Positions 54,526-64,000 of a DNA stretch of 64,000 nt are shown here, in pieces. A program made the position numbers and the translations under genes. Within the stretch, counting starts at the first letter, position 1, and each line of letters opens with the position of its first letter. Below the pieces are notes generated by a model. That model saw nothing but the letters and a program-made list of their open reading frames with translations, searched no databases and was not told the DNA's origin. The DNA is taken from contig CM064428.1 of assembly GCA_032690845.1 (NCBI GenBank), forward strand, positions 22,976,001-23,040,000. Reading direction: 5' to 3'. Source of the stretch: Eleusine coracana subsp. coracana. Its lineage: Eukaryota > Streptophyta > Magnoliopsida > Poales > Poaceae.

Positions 54526-55375
54526 AGTACCCCTTCCCTCGTGGGAAGGGTTGGATTCTTTGCCATTTCACTCACTCTTCAGCTAGAGCTCTCCCCTCTC
54601 ACTCCTAGGCTTGTTCTTGAGATTCAAATCTAAGTGAGAGAGATCCAACCACAAAAACATTGAATCCATCCACTCAAAAGCTTGAGCACATCTTTCCCTC
54701 CCCATCAAGTTTTGATTTGCTTGTTACTCTTGGAGACTTGGTGTCCTAGATGGCTAGGCGTCGCCCTTGAGCTCCCAACTTCCTGTGGTGAGTCGGGGAC
54801 GTTTGTGAAGGTGTGATTCGCCTTTAGAGGAAAAGAATCAAGTGGAGAAAGTAATCCAAGCACGATCTTTGTGATTGCTTGGCAGGGAAAAGGGTTGAGA
54901 GAGACCCGACCACTTTGTGTGGCTACTCAACGAGGACGTAGGAACTACTTAGTGTGGTTGCCGAACCTCGGGTTAATTCTTGTGTCTCTCTTTACTTTCC
55001 CGCTTTTATATTTATGCTTGCTCATTTCTTTCATACTATTGTGCTTGTATCACTTGTTATTTATGTGGCTAGTCTTTCATTCAAGAACTCTAGGTTTACC
55101 TTGCATTAGCTTCACTTCTACCAAGTTAGTATTTCCTTCTCTTTGTTATTCACGTTATATTCATTGTTTAGAGGAAGGTTAGTGAGAAGGTCTGTCACTT
55201 GACAGAACTTCCGTGCGACGAAAGTTCCGTCACCCCTGTTTATTTGATATTTCTTTAGTGCTTTTTTAGGATTATTTTTAGATTGTCTATTCACCCCCCC
55301 CCCTCCCGTAGGAAACTTTCAATTGGTATCATAGCCTGAATCTTCTACAATGCTTGAAAGCTTGAAGATTAAAAG

Positions 55376-57486
55376 ATGTCGAAGCCGGGAGAAGGTGACA
55401 AGCCTCAAGATCTTATTTCAACTAGTAAGGAAAATGAGTTGTACACATCCATCCCCTTCAACTATGATGAAGTGGCAAATATCCATGGAAGTGGAAGATT
55501 GCCTTACTTTGAAGGCAAGGATTTTAGTTGGTACAAGCATCACATGAAGATGTATCTCATGTCAATTGGTCCACCAATTTGGGAAATTATGGAGAAAGGA
55601 TACACCTTGGAAGACAAGGACAATCCTACAACTATGGACCAACTCAACATACATCGCAATGCTCAAGCGGTGTTGGCCATTCTCTATTCCTTGAATTCTA
55701 AGGAATATTCAAGAGTTGCCGGAATTGAGAATGCCCGGAAAATGTGGAAGAAGCTTATATGTGCCCATGAGGGAGTGAATGTTGTGAAGAAGCCAAAACT
55801 TCAAGTTCTCAAGAATCAATTCAACTTTTTCATGATGAATAAGGGAGAAGAGCCTCAACAAACTCATGATAGGCTCGTGGACATTGTAAATGAGAGAAGA
55901 TCCTATGGAGACAACATCAAAGATGAGGAAGTCAACTATAAGCTCCTCATGGCTCTTAGGATGTGGAATTCCACACTTTGCACCATCATTGGAAAGAAGG
56001 ATGGTTTTGAGAAATTCACAACGGATGAAGTCATTGGAAGAATAAATGCCCACAAGAGTCGTGATGATGATGGCAAGAGAGTGAACGTGCTCATAGGAGA
56101 TGAGAGCACAAGCAAGAAGGACTTGGCGCTTAAGGCCAAGAAAACTCATGATGATGAGGAGGAGGAAAATGATGATGATAACGAAGATGATGAAGAATTT
56201 GCCTTATTTGTCAAGAAATTTAGCAAATACATGATCAAGAATGGTTTCACCAAAAGAAGCTTTGACAAGGCAAAAGCTAGAAGAACAAATAGAAGATGCT
56301 ACGAGTGTCATGAACAAGGACACATGATTGCTGATTTTCCAAGATTAAATGGCAAGGGCAAGAAAAATGAAAATTACAACAACAAGACAAAGCCCAACAA
56401 GAAGCCATACAACAAGGGACATGCTCATATTGGCCAAGAATACATCTCCGATGATGATGATGAAGATGATGAGGGTGGCATTGCTAATATTTCCATTGGT
56501 CTATCTCCGGCCAACAAGTCACTCCTCAACAACCTCACTGATGATGAAGATGATGAACTTGATGCTTCATGGCCAAGGAAAGCAAGATAACTCCTCACAC
56601 CGATTTCAATCCTTCTTATTGTAGTAACGAAGAGGAGGATTTGGTCCCCTCTATGCATGAAATGGTGAAAATGCTAGATAAGCTACAATGGGTGTTGGAC
56701 AATCAAGAAAGAATCATTGATAGACAAGAAGAGTTGCTTGATGAAGAAAGAAGCAAGAACCTTGAGCTCACTAAGCAACTTGAGCAAGAGAAGGAGAAGA
56801 ACGTGGTTCTAACCAAGGACCTTACAAAGGTCAATGAGACAAGTGAATCATGCATCTCAATGACCAAGAAGTATCAAGAAAGGTGCAACTCCATGCAAGA
56901 GGAGAACAAGGCCTTAACAAAGGCCATTGAAGATCTTAAGACAACCTCAAGATCATTGTTGAAGAAGCTTGAATCCTCTCAAGCTTCATCAAGCAAGGGT
57001 TGTGGAAGGTGCCACAACATTGCTGTTGACATGATTGCCAAGAAGGATGCAATCATTGAGAAGCTAACCAACCAAGTCAAAGAGCTCAAGAAGAAAGCTC
57101 AAGTGGAGGCCACAACAAAAATAGTTGGTGAGCCAAGGGCCTCTCATGACAGGAGAGGATTAGGGTACAACAGGAATGCACCCAAAGGAAGGCACAACAA
57201 GAGAATCAACTTTGTGCATGAGGACAAGGGAAAGCAAGTGGCACAAGAAAGCATCATCAAGCCCAAGAATGCTTCCCAAGTCAACAAGAACATCAAGAAC
57301 TCTACCATATCCTTTGATGATTTTGATGCCTCTTATGTGCTAAACCATAGTGCTTATGGTAGAGTAGTTGCCAAGTTTGTTGGGCCACATGATTCAAGGT
57401 GGAAACCTTGTGTGTGTGTGCCCAAAGTTCTTGTATCTAGTGTTAAAGGACCCAAACCAACTTCGGTGCCTAAAACACGTGCTTGA
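55376..57486 (+). pseudogene. Element B gag
   Basis: ATG at 55376 opens MSKPGEGDKPQDL. A 404-codon frame holds UBN2 gag and the zinc knuckle CYECHEQGHMIADF, in which the last Cys is Phe. A poly-Asp tract follows. A 1-bp deletion near 56550 (compare A at 35541) shifts the frame. The coiled coil (MLDKLQWVLDNQERIIDRQ...) then continues in 56569-57486, with CGRCHN near 57002 and ending VPKTRA. It is less broken than A's copy. Confidence 0.87.
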
Positions 57487-58452
57487 TTTCCCTTGTAGGA
57501 ATACTCCTCTGATGGTGCAATATGGGTACTTGATAGTGGATGCTCAAATCATATGACTGGAGAGAGATCAATGTTCTCCACACTTGATCATGATAATCTA
57601 CCGAGTGGAGGCATATCATTTGGAAAAGACAACAAGGGAAAGGTAATTGGTCATGGACGGATTGACATCACCCATGACCTTTCAATTAGTAATGCTTATC
57701 TTGTAAATGGTCTAGGATACAACTTAATGTCCATATCACAACTTTGTTAGATGGGCTATAGTTGTCCCTTTGACGATGATGGTGTGACCGTCTTTAGGAA
57801 GAAAGATTTCTCAATAGCTTTTAAACAGTATCTAGAGGAGAAGATCTATCTTGTTGATTTCACCAACATGGAAGGATCTAACCTAAGTACTTGTTTGGTC
57901 GCTAAAACTACCTTGGGTTGGCTATGGCATCGCTGGGTAGCTCATGTTGGGATGAGAAATCTTTCTAAACTCCTTAAAGGTGGCCACATCGTTGTACTAA
58001 AGGATGTTGCTTTTGAGAAGGACAAAATATGTAGCGCATGTCAAGTCGGAAAGCAAGTAGGAGCGGCGCATCCATCAAAGACAATGATGACAACGACAAG
58101 ACCATTGGAAATGCTCCACATGGACCTATTTGGACCGGTAACCTACATAAGCATTGGCGATAACAAATATGGCCTTGTAATTGTTGATGATTATTCTTAT
58201 TTCACTTGGGTATTCTTTTTGAAGGACAAAAGTGAAACGCAAGGTATCCAAAAGAAATTCTTGAGGAGAGCCCAAAATGAGTATGAAGTGAAGATCAAGA
58301 AAATAAGGAGTGACAATGGAATCGAGTTCAAGAACACACAAGTTGAAGAATATCGTGATGAAGAAGGCATCAAGCATGAATTCTCAGCTCCATACACTCC
58401 ACAACAAAATGGAGTAGCCGAAAGTAAGAACCGCACACTCATAGGGAGATAA
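57487..58452 (+). pseudogene. Element B protease, GAG-pre-integrase and integrase core, truncated
   Basis: VLDSGCSNHMTGERSMF is an intact protease site. There is a TAG at 57748-57750. Then WHRWVAHVGMRN, zinc domain CSACQVGKQ, LHMDLFGPVTY (Asp), SDNGIEFKN (Asp) and NGVAESKN (Glu kept, neighbouring Arg to Ser). The frame ends at 58452, where an internal deletion joins CTCATAGGG to the linker sequence that in A is at 49205. Confidence 0.85.
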
Positions 58453-59836
58453 GACAACAAGACCCAAACTCAAGTCAAAATGAACCATCTTCTTCAAGAC
58501 AAGATGATCCATCTCCACAAGAGCCACATGATGAACAAGATCGAGGGAGAGACCAAGATCATGGTGAGGATCATGGTCAAGGTAACAACCAAGATCAAGC
58601 TCAAGATGGTGGGGATAGAGACACTCAAGATGATATCAATCAAGAAGAAGAAGATGCATCTAGGCCAATTCATCCACGAGTACGACAAAGCATTCAAAAG
58701 GATCACCCCGTTGACAACATTCTTGGAGACATTCAAAAGAGCGTAACTACTAGATCCCGAATGGCTACATTTTGTCATCATTACTCATTTGTTTCCTCTA
58801 TGGAACCTCTTAGGGTGGAACAAGCCCTTCAAGACTCGGATTGTGTGATGGCTATGCAAGAAGAGTTGAACAACTTTGAAAGAAACAAGGTATGGTCATT
58901 AGTGGAGAGGCCCAAGCAAAATGTTGTGATGAGTTTGCCAAGATTATGACTAGGAAATTTGAGATGTCCATGATGGGGGAGTTAAAGTTCTTTCTAGGTT
59001 TTCAAGTCAAGCAACTTGAAGAAGGAACATTCATAAGTCAAACCAAGTACACTCAAGACACTCAAGATGCTTGACATGGAGAATGCTAAGCCTAACAAGA
59101 CTCCCATGAATACAAATGGACACCTTGGGCTAGATGTGAATGATAAACCCTTGGATCAAAAGGTATATCGCTCTATGATTGGCTCATTACTTTATCTTTG
59201 TGCATCTAGGCCCGGTATCATGCTTAGTGTGTGCATGTGTGCAAGATTCCAAAGTGCTCCAAAGGAAAGTCACCTCATGGAGGTAAAAAGAATCTTAAGA
59301 CATTTGGTTCACAACCACAACTTAGGATTGTGGTATCCCAAGGGCTCCAAGTTCAAGTTAGTCGGTTATTCCGATGCCGACTACACCGGATGTAAAGTGG
59401 ATAGGAAAAGTACCTCCGGGACGTGCCAATTCTTGGGTAGGTCTCTTGTGTCTTGGTCATCCAAGAAACAAAATTTCATTGCCTTATCCACTGCCGAAGC
59501 GGAGTATGTTGCAGCCGGAAGTTGTCGTGCACAACTACTTTTGATGCGACAAACTCTAAAGGACTTAGGATACACTATGACCAAAGTTCCACTCCTATGT
59601 GACAATGAGAGTGCCATCATGATTGTATATAATCCCATTAATCACAGTAGAACCAAACATATAGATATCTGGCACCACTTCTTGAGAGATCATTCTATAA
59701 AGGGGGATATATGGATACTAGCTATGTTAGAACCGACAAACAACTAGCCGATATTTTTACCAAACCCCTAGATGAGAAGTGGTTTTGTGAACTTAGGAGT
59801 GAAGTAAATATTCTTGACTCATCCAACTTGGAGTAG
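58453..59836 (+). pseudogene. Element B RT fragment and RNase H
   Basis: A linker (58453-58760) and the RT start (SDCVMAMQEELNNFERNKVWSLVERPKQNVV) are followed at about 58925 by a deletion of about 500 bp. It removes fingers, motif A and the YxDD box. SMMGELKFFLGFQVKQL and RNase H follow: VGYSDADYTGC (Asp), KSTSGTCQFLG, STAEAEYVAAGS (Glu), LCDNESAIM (Asp), then a frameshift near 59710 before ADIFTKPLDEKW. RNase H is intact where A's is deleted. Confidence 0.85.
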
Positions 59837-60079
59837 AATCTTGTGCTTTGATTGGTGTATTGATCTTGCAAATTGTATTGAAAGCAAAATCTTTTCAAAA
59901 TTTCATATTGTCCTAGATTTCAAACAAAATTCTTTGATCACTAGATCATATTGTCGATACTTGTGAATATAGTTTTGATTGTTGATTTGTTACTATTCAC
60001 AAGTTCAGACAAGCTTTATACTTCTCAAGCAACATGTCCATAAGTTCAAACTTGTAGCAGTTCATGCCTTTTTCCAGAG

Positions 60080-60780
60080 AATGATGGAACTTCCGTCACC
60101 TTCAGATCCTCAAATAATCAAGCGTTTCTCTGGTTTCAATCTTTTTGGGCTCAACTGAGAACGACGGAACTTCCGCGACCCATTCACAGAACATCCGTTG
60201 TCCACGGAAGTTCTGTGAGAACCTCCATGACTCCCTCTTATGGTGCGTCTCTACCCGAGACTGACAGAACTTCCATCGCCCATCGATGGAACTTCCATCA
60301 GCCCTGGGTTAAGTCGCTCGATCCCTCTCTCTTCTTCCTCCAATCGGTAATTCTTTCTATTCCTCTTCTCTCTCTTTCACTCAAACCCTAGGGCGATTTC
60401 AAGGGCGATTTGATGATTTTTGAATATCCCACCAAGAGAAATCATCAAGTTGGGACGAACTCCATTCCTCCCCTACGGAACTTCTAGGATTCCCTTCAAT
60501 CTTCGTCATTTTTCCATCTCTTTGACCTAGGTATGAACTTGTCTCTAGTTCTTGAGTTCTTGGTCAATATGCTCAAATACCTCGATTCCACTTGGGTAGA
60601 TAGGTTCCCTTGTACCTAGACTATCTTCCTCTAAGCGCATTTGAGTAGTTGAAGCGGGATCCAAGAGATGTGTAGGATTTGGTGCAAACTGCAAATGATG
60701 GAACTTCCGTGGATCCTCACGGAACTTCCATCGTGACAGAACTTACGTGGATCCACATGGAACTTCTGTCAACAGCAGTT
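60080..60780. promoter_or_regulatory. Palindrome-rich spacer between pol and ORF3 of element B
   Basis: TGACGGAACTTCCGTCA variants at about 60083-60100, 60163-60215, 60262-60300 and 60697-60770. Between them (60305-60500) is a stretch absent from A, including CTCTTCTCTCTCTTTCACTC. No gene. Confidence 0.6.
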
Positions 60781-60825
60781 CAGTGCACTAACTTCTACAT
60801 GTTCGTTGGTCCTTTCTGTTGACGT

Positions 60826-62459
60826 TTGCCTGACCTATTGTCTCACTCCATGATGCATGATAGGCTTGTGACAATGGTCCGCATCAAGAATGCTTCAAAA
60901 GCTCCAAGTGATTCAAGTGAAGAGGAACAAGTGGTGGAATCCTCCTCAAGTGAGGACCTTGTACCTCTCGCTGTGAGACAGAAGGCAGTGCTGAAGAGAA
61001 GGAAGCCATCTAGCAGCGGTGCCCAAACAGTTCATGTTGAGGCTAGAGGTTCTTTCCCTCCACGGAGAGCACAAGATAAAGGGAAGAAACCAATGAAGGA
61101 GAAAATGGGCCGGCCTAGGAAGAAGTTCACACACACGAGGGATGAGCCCCTGAACATTGTGAGGGACCTTCGATCCATGCCCCTGTGTATCCACCTCATC
61201 ATGATTTCAAGGAGTAAAAGAAAGATGCAGAGGGATTGAGTGTTGCTAGAAGGCAAAATTAATATCTTGTGGCGGACAAAGAGGCGAGTGACCCCCGGTT
61301 TCTCACTTGGTTTCAGCAGGACTACTACATGTCCGTGCTCATTGACATGAATAGAAAGAATCGGTTGGCCACCCATCAATGGATTGATTAGAAATACATG
61401 GAAGAGAAGGATGGCACTACCTTTGATGAGATTGTGGGAGCTTGCAAGGACAGAAATGTTTATGATCTCATGGGCTTCAACTATGACTGGAATGAAGAAG
61501 TGATATGTCAGTTCTACTCCACCCTCTACATTGATGGAAGAGGATACTTTTATTGGATGACACAGGGGGCGCAGTATGTCATATCTCCCTCTTGCTTGGC
61601 CACCTTTTTCTGTCAAGATGCTGAGGAAGATAATGAAAGGGAGAGGCTCTCATGTGAGCCAGTGTTGAAGGATTCAAAGTTGACATTCATGTATGAGGAC
61701 CTTGATCCAACATATAAGGGCACTACTCATGGGATGCATAACTTTTACTTCACCCTCAACAGGATGCTCAGGGTGACCATTGCTCCAAAGGCTGGGTATG
61801 CTACTTCCCTTGTTGAGCATTCTAGAAACATTCTTGCTAGATTTCGGGAAGACGTTGCTCCTTTTAGTGTGATGGACTTCATTGTCCAAGAGATCTACAC
61901 CGCGTCTCTAGATACAAGGAAGGTTCTGCCATTTGCACTTTACCTCATGAAGATGATCGAGTCTGAGTCATGCTTGGTCTTTAAGAAGGAGTGCAAACAT
62001 CAGCCTTTGCGACCTCGTGTGCCCAAGTCAACTCGCCCTCATGATGAGACCATTCACAGAGAGATAGTGACAGACAAGGCAACATCAGCATCAGCAGCGG
62101 CACCAGACACAACAGTAGCAGCTGCAGGGGCCTCTTCATCAGCTCGATACCAATAGTGTCACCCATCCTCTCTCGTTCTTGCCTTTCTTAAGGGCATCTT
62201 CAGTACTTGTTGCTTCAATGCAAAGGAGAACTAGGAGAACAAGCGGGGCACCAACAAGCAAGTGAGGCGCTACAAGAGGGACCAACGGGCTCAGGGACAT
62301 GAAGTGTCTCCCGATGGTTCTGAGTGTGAGCCCGATGGTGAGCCACCGGTCTTTGAGGATCCACTTGCCGGCTATGATTGGGATGATGTTGCTTCAGCTC
62401 CTCCTCCAGCCGATGAAGAAGAAGAAGGCGATGGTGAGAGCACTTACGATGATGAGTGA
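60826..62459 (+). pseudogene. Element B ORF3, envelope-position protein
   Basis: Same protein as at 51751 in A. 60826-61239 gives the start and basic patch, then a frameshift and stops near 61217, 61261 and 61388. 61398-62156 gives the conserved middle (YDLMGFNYDWNEEVICQFY, FMYEDLDPTYKGTTHG, VEHSRNILARFRED) reading through the position where A has TAA (here CAA, in TTCTGTCAAGATG). A stop at 62154 precedes the acidic tail (62262-62459). Confidence 0.65.
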
Positions 62460-62880
62460 TGCCTTTCTCTTATCTTCTTCTCCTTTCTTTCTTTTTGGTG
62501 CCTTGATGCCAAAGAGGGAGAGATGAGATGAAAAGGATATTTGTTTCAGTGGCTTGCTTGTAATAAGATAGTTATGAACCTATGGACTAGTTATCCTTTC
62601 TATTTGCTTTGAGTGTGAAACCTACTTGTGAACCTTATTGTAATAACTCAATTGTTCTTATGTTATGTGTGGTGCTTGTTTCTAATAGTTTTGTAAGTTG
62701 TGTTGCTTTTTTTAGGCACCCCACTCATTGCAAAATATAGGGGGAGCTCCCTCACATGTTTGTGTGATTCATGCATATCTTTAGGGGGAGTTCTGCTATA
62801 TGTTGCTCTTCGTCTCTTTTGATTTTCCTCTTTATATCCTTTTTTAATCTATTGTCATCAATCACCAAAAAGGGGAAGAT
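62460..62880 (+). other. Element B 3' noncoding region
   Basis: CAAAGAGGGAGAGATG (about 62509), ATAGGGGGAGCTCC (about 62738), TTAGGGGGAGTTCT (about 62782) and AAAAAGGGGAAGAT (62867-62880) are in the same order as in A. The final tract has lost one G of the purine run core (GGGGAAG). No gene. Confidence 0.7.
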
Positions 62881-62896
62881 TGAAGACGCATCTAGG

Positions 62897-63530
62897 ATAT
62901 TCCTTCGCCAAATTCTTTGATAGCTTGGTAGGTTTTAGTTTGCGAGCCGAAACATTTTCTTTTTGTGTTGTGATAATGCTTCTTGTCTTAATCTATTATA
63001 AAGACGTTGGAATATTGTTAGCTATAATCAAAGCACCACATCATCATGATTGCCATACTTGTTCAAAACCATTACTTGCTCTGGCTCGAGTGTTCGAATA
63101 GTATTATGCACTGGATTTGCATCAATGTTGTCCTCAGTGTTCCTAGCTTCATGTTCTGTTGTATTGCAGCTTATTACATTGTTTGTCCATTCATTGGTCT
63201 CCTCTGCAATTATGCCTTCAGTGGCCCCTAATGCAATGTTGGTTTCATTGGTAGCAGCCTGCAAATTACAAAACAAAGAACAAATTATGTAATATGACAA
63301 ATTTAAAAGTAGTCAAGATTTCGACTATAATCTATGTGAGCAATTTCAGAAACTTTCAGTAGCATTATGAATCTTTAATTGACAACAGAGCTTGGCAGTG
63401 GCGGAGCTAGCCCCAAGCTCTAGGTTGGGCCAAATGCTATCGGGCTGGTTTGGGTGGGCCAAAGGAAAAAAATGCCAAAAATAGATGCAAAATAAATGTA
63501 TCTTATGGATCTGAGGGTGGGATGAGAGTG
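62897..63530 (-). mobile_element. Second copy of the CACTA/hAT flank
   Basis: It matches 32228-32857 base for base apart from scattered substitutions and 1-bp indels, and includes the minus-strand exon (63040-63258, acceptor TGCAG, donor GATGAT/GTGG). One indel in the exon shifts the end of its reading. The hAT-like CAGTGGCGGAG is at 63396. The left edge joins 18 bp of B's 3' LTR with an AT overlap. Confidence 0.85.
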
Positions 63531-64000
63531 TGAAGATGCATCTAGGATCCCCTAGTGGGTTTTGGTGTACGATGACAAAAGATTAAAAGTGTGCTAACTT
63601 GTTTATGAACTATATGTGCAGATAATCAAAATTATTGTATAACCCCACATTTGCAAGTTGTTGTTTACTCTCAAAAAACTCAAAGGAAAGGATATGGACT
63701 CAAAAGCACTTCAGTGATTAGTTCTTTTATTTACTTTGAGTCATAGGTATGCCAAACTATAAAGGGGATAAAACAAACTTGCTAAGTAGGGAAATGTGTG
63801 TGCTCAAGTTGTGAGAAGTATAGCCAACATAGCCGCAGAACCAGTCTCTTTCTGTGCCTAATAGAGAGTGGCGGAAGTTCCATGAGCCCTCTCATGGAAG
63901 TTCCGTCAGAGTCGGGTTTCCTTCTTCTGCCTTCCCGAGTGTGACGGAAGTTCCGTCACCCCTGACAGAAGTTCCGTCACCAGAATTTCCGTGGCTCTCA
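63531..64000 (+). repeat. LTR3, 5' part (runs off the window)
   Basis: It starts TGAAGATGCATC after GAGAGTG, the same junction as LTR1 at 32858. Its first 470 bp are closer to LTR1 than to LTR2. Palindromes from 63870 include TGACGGAAGTTCCGTCA at about 63941-63957. Confidence 0.87.

Larger units (their letters stand above)
32858..55321 (+). mobile_element. Element A: Sirevirus-type Copia retrotransposon, split by element C
   Basis: LTR1 (32858-34308), primer site, gag, protease and half of GAG_pre-integrase are followed by the 11.3-kb element C (36905-48231). Then come integrase, RT-RNase H, a palindrome-rich spacer, a third ORF (51751-53385), repeated polypurine tracts and LTR2 (53843-55321). 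Without C, A is about 11.1 kb. The sequence across the C insertion is confirmed by uninterrupted element B (57900-57935). LTR2 is followed directly by B's primer-binding site, so A and B share it. Confidence 0.88.
53843..55321 (+). repeat. LTR2, shared by elements A and B (1479 bp)
   Basis: It starts TGAAGATGCATC after A's polypurine tract and ends AACTTTCA before B's primer site, so it serves as A's 3' LTR and B's 5' LTR. A perfect palindrome is at 54352-54368 and a TATA box at 54517-54525. It differs from LTR1 and LTR3 by more substitutions than they differ from each other (for example CGAAAGTTCCG variants). Confidence 0.88.
55322..62898 (+). mobile_element. Element B: second Sirevirus-type element in tandem with A, internally deleted
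   Basis: After LTR2 come a primer site with one change (TGGTATCATAGCC), gag (55376), protease-integrase (to 58452), a truncated RT-RNase H (to 59836), a palindrome spacer, ORF3 (60826-62459) and polypurine tracts. The 3' LTR is reduced to its first 18 bp (62881-62898). About 415 bp of integrase C-terminus and about 500 bp of RT are missing compared with A. Sequence similarity to A is high throughout. Confidence 0.85.

Overview
The window is plant nuclear DNA, most likely from a grass (Poaceae, rice-like). It holds large Ty1/Copia elements of the Sirevirus type, a Ty3/Gypsy element with a D-G-G protease motif that I associate with grass Tat-like families, and a CACTA transposon. I see no intact host gene, tRNA, rRNA or CRISPR. 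Nearly everything is transposable elements nested in each other, and every coding region carries stops, frameshifts or deletions. Element letters are mine. Family names rest on protein and terminal motifs, not on a database search.

Left nest (1-30139). A minus-strand gene-like relic (1-1265) is followed by Copia element D (1271-30134, + strand), bracketed by the 5-bp target-site duplication (TSD) ATCTT. D's 5' LTR is split by Gypsy element E (1766-18267), bracketed by the TSD CACGC. E keeps a 5' LTR, a decayed gag and a protease. Its RT, RNase H and integrase are gone and later arrivals occupy the space: an LTR-like fragment F (about 6125-8017, minus), the 3' end of a Gypsy element G (LTR 8327-9917), and minus-strand Copia element H (9918-17545). 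The end of E's 3' LTR follows (17580-18267). The rest of D is gag-pol (19635-25141), a truncated foreign LTR (26285-29048) and a shortened 3' LTR (29049-30134).

Right nest (30140-64000). A fragment of an H-family LTR (30513-30800) is interrupted by the CACTAC end of a CACTA transposon at 30801. The CACTA has TTGCTATA-rich subterminal repeats and two minus-strand exons. A hAT-like terminus (32723) follows, then Copia element A, whose LTR1 begins at 32858. A is split by minus-strand Copia element C (36905-48231). C is itself split by a complete 698-bp miniature LTR element (40653-41350, TSD AATCA) with only 39 bp between its LTRs. A shares LTR2 (53843-55321) with a second related element, B (55322-62880). 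B's 3' LTR stops after 18 bp and joins a second copy of the CACTA/hAT flank (62897-63530) and a third LTR (63531 to the window end). The arrangement therefore repeats with a period of about 30.67 kb.

Main observation. The LTRs of the different Copia families here carry clusters of short odd palindromes. Their sequences differ but the geometry is the same, CGG-N5-CCG: TGACGGAA-G-TTCCGTCA in A, B and C; ATCGGCA-C-TGCCGAT in D; GACCGGAC-C-GTCCGGTC in H. C and D have related LTR backbones but different palindromes, while C carries the palindrome of the unrelated A/B LTR. This suggests an exchangeable regulatory cassette. The same palindromes recur in A and B between pol and a third, envelope-position ORF.
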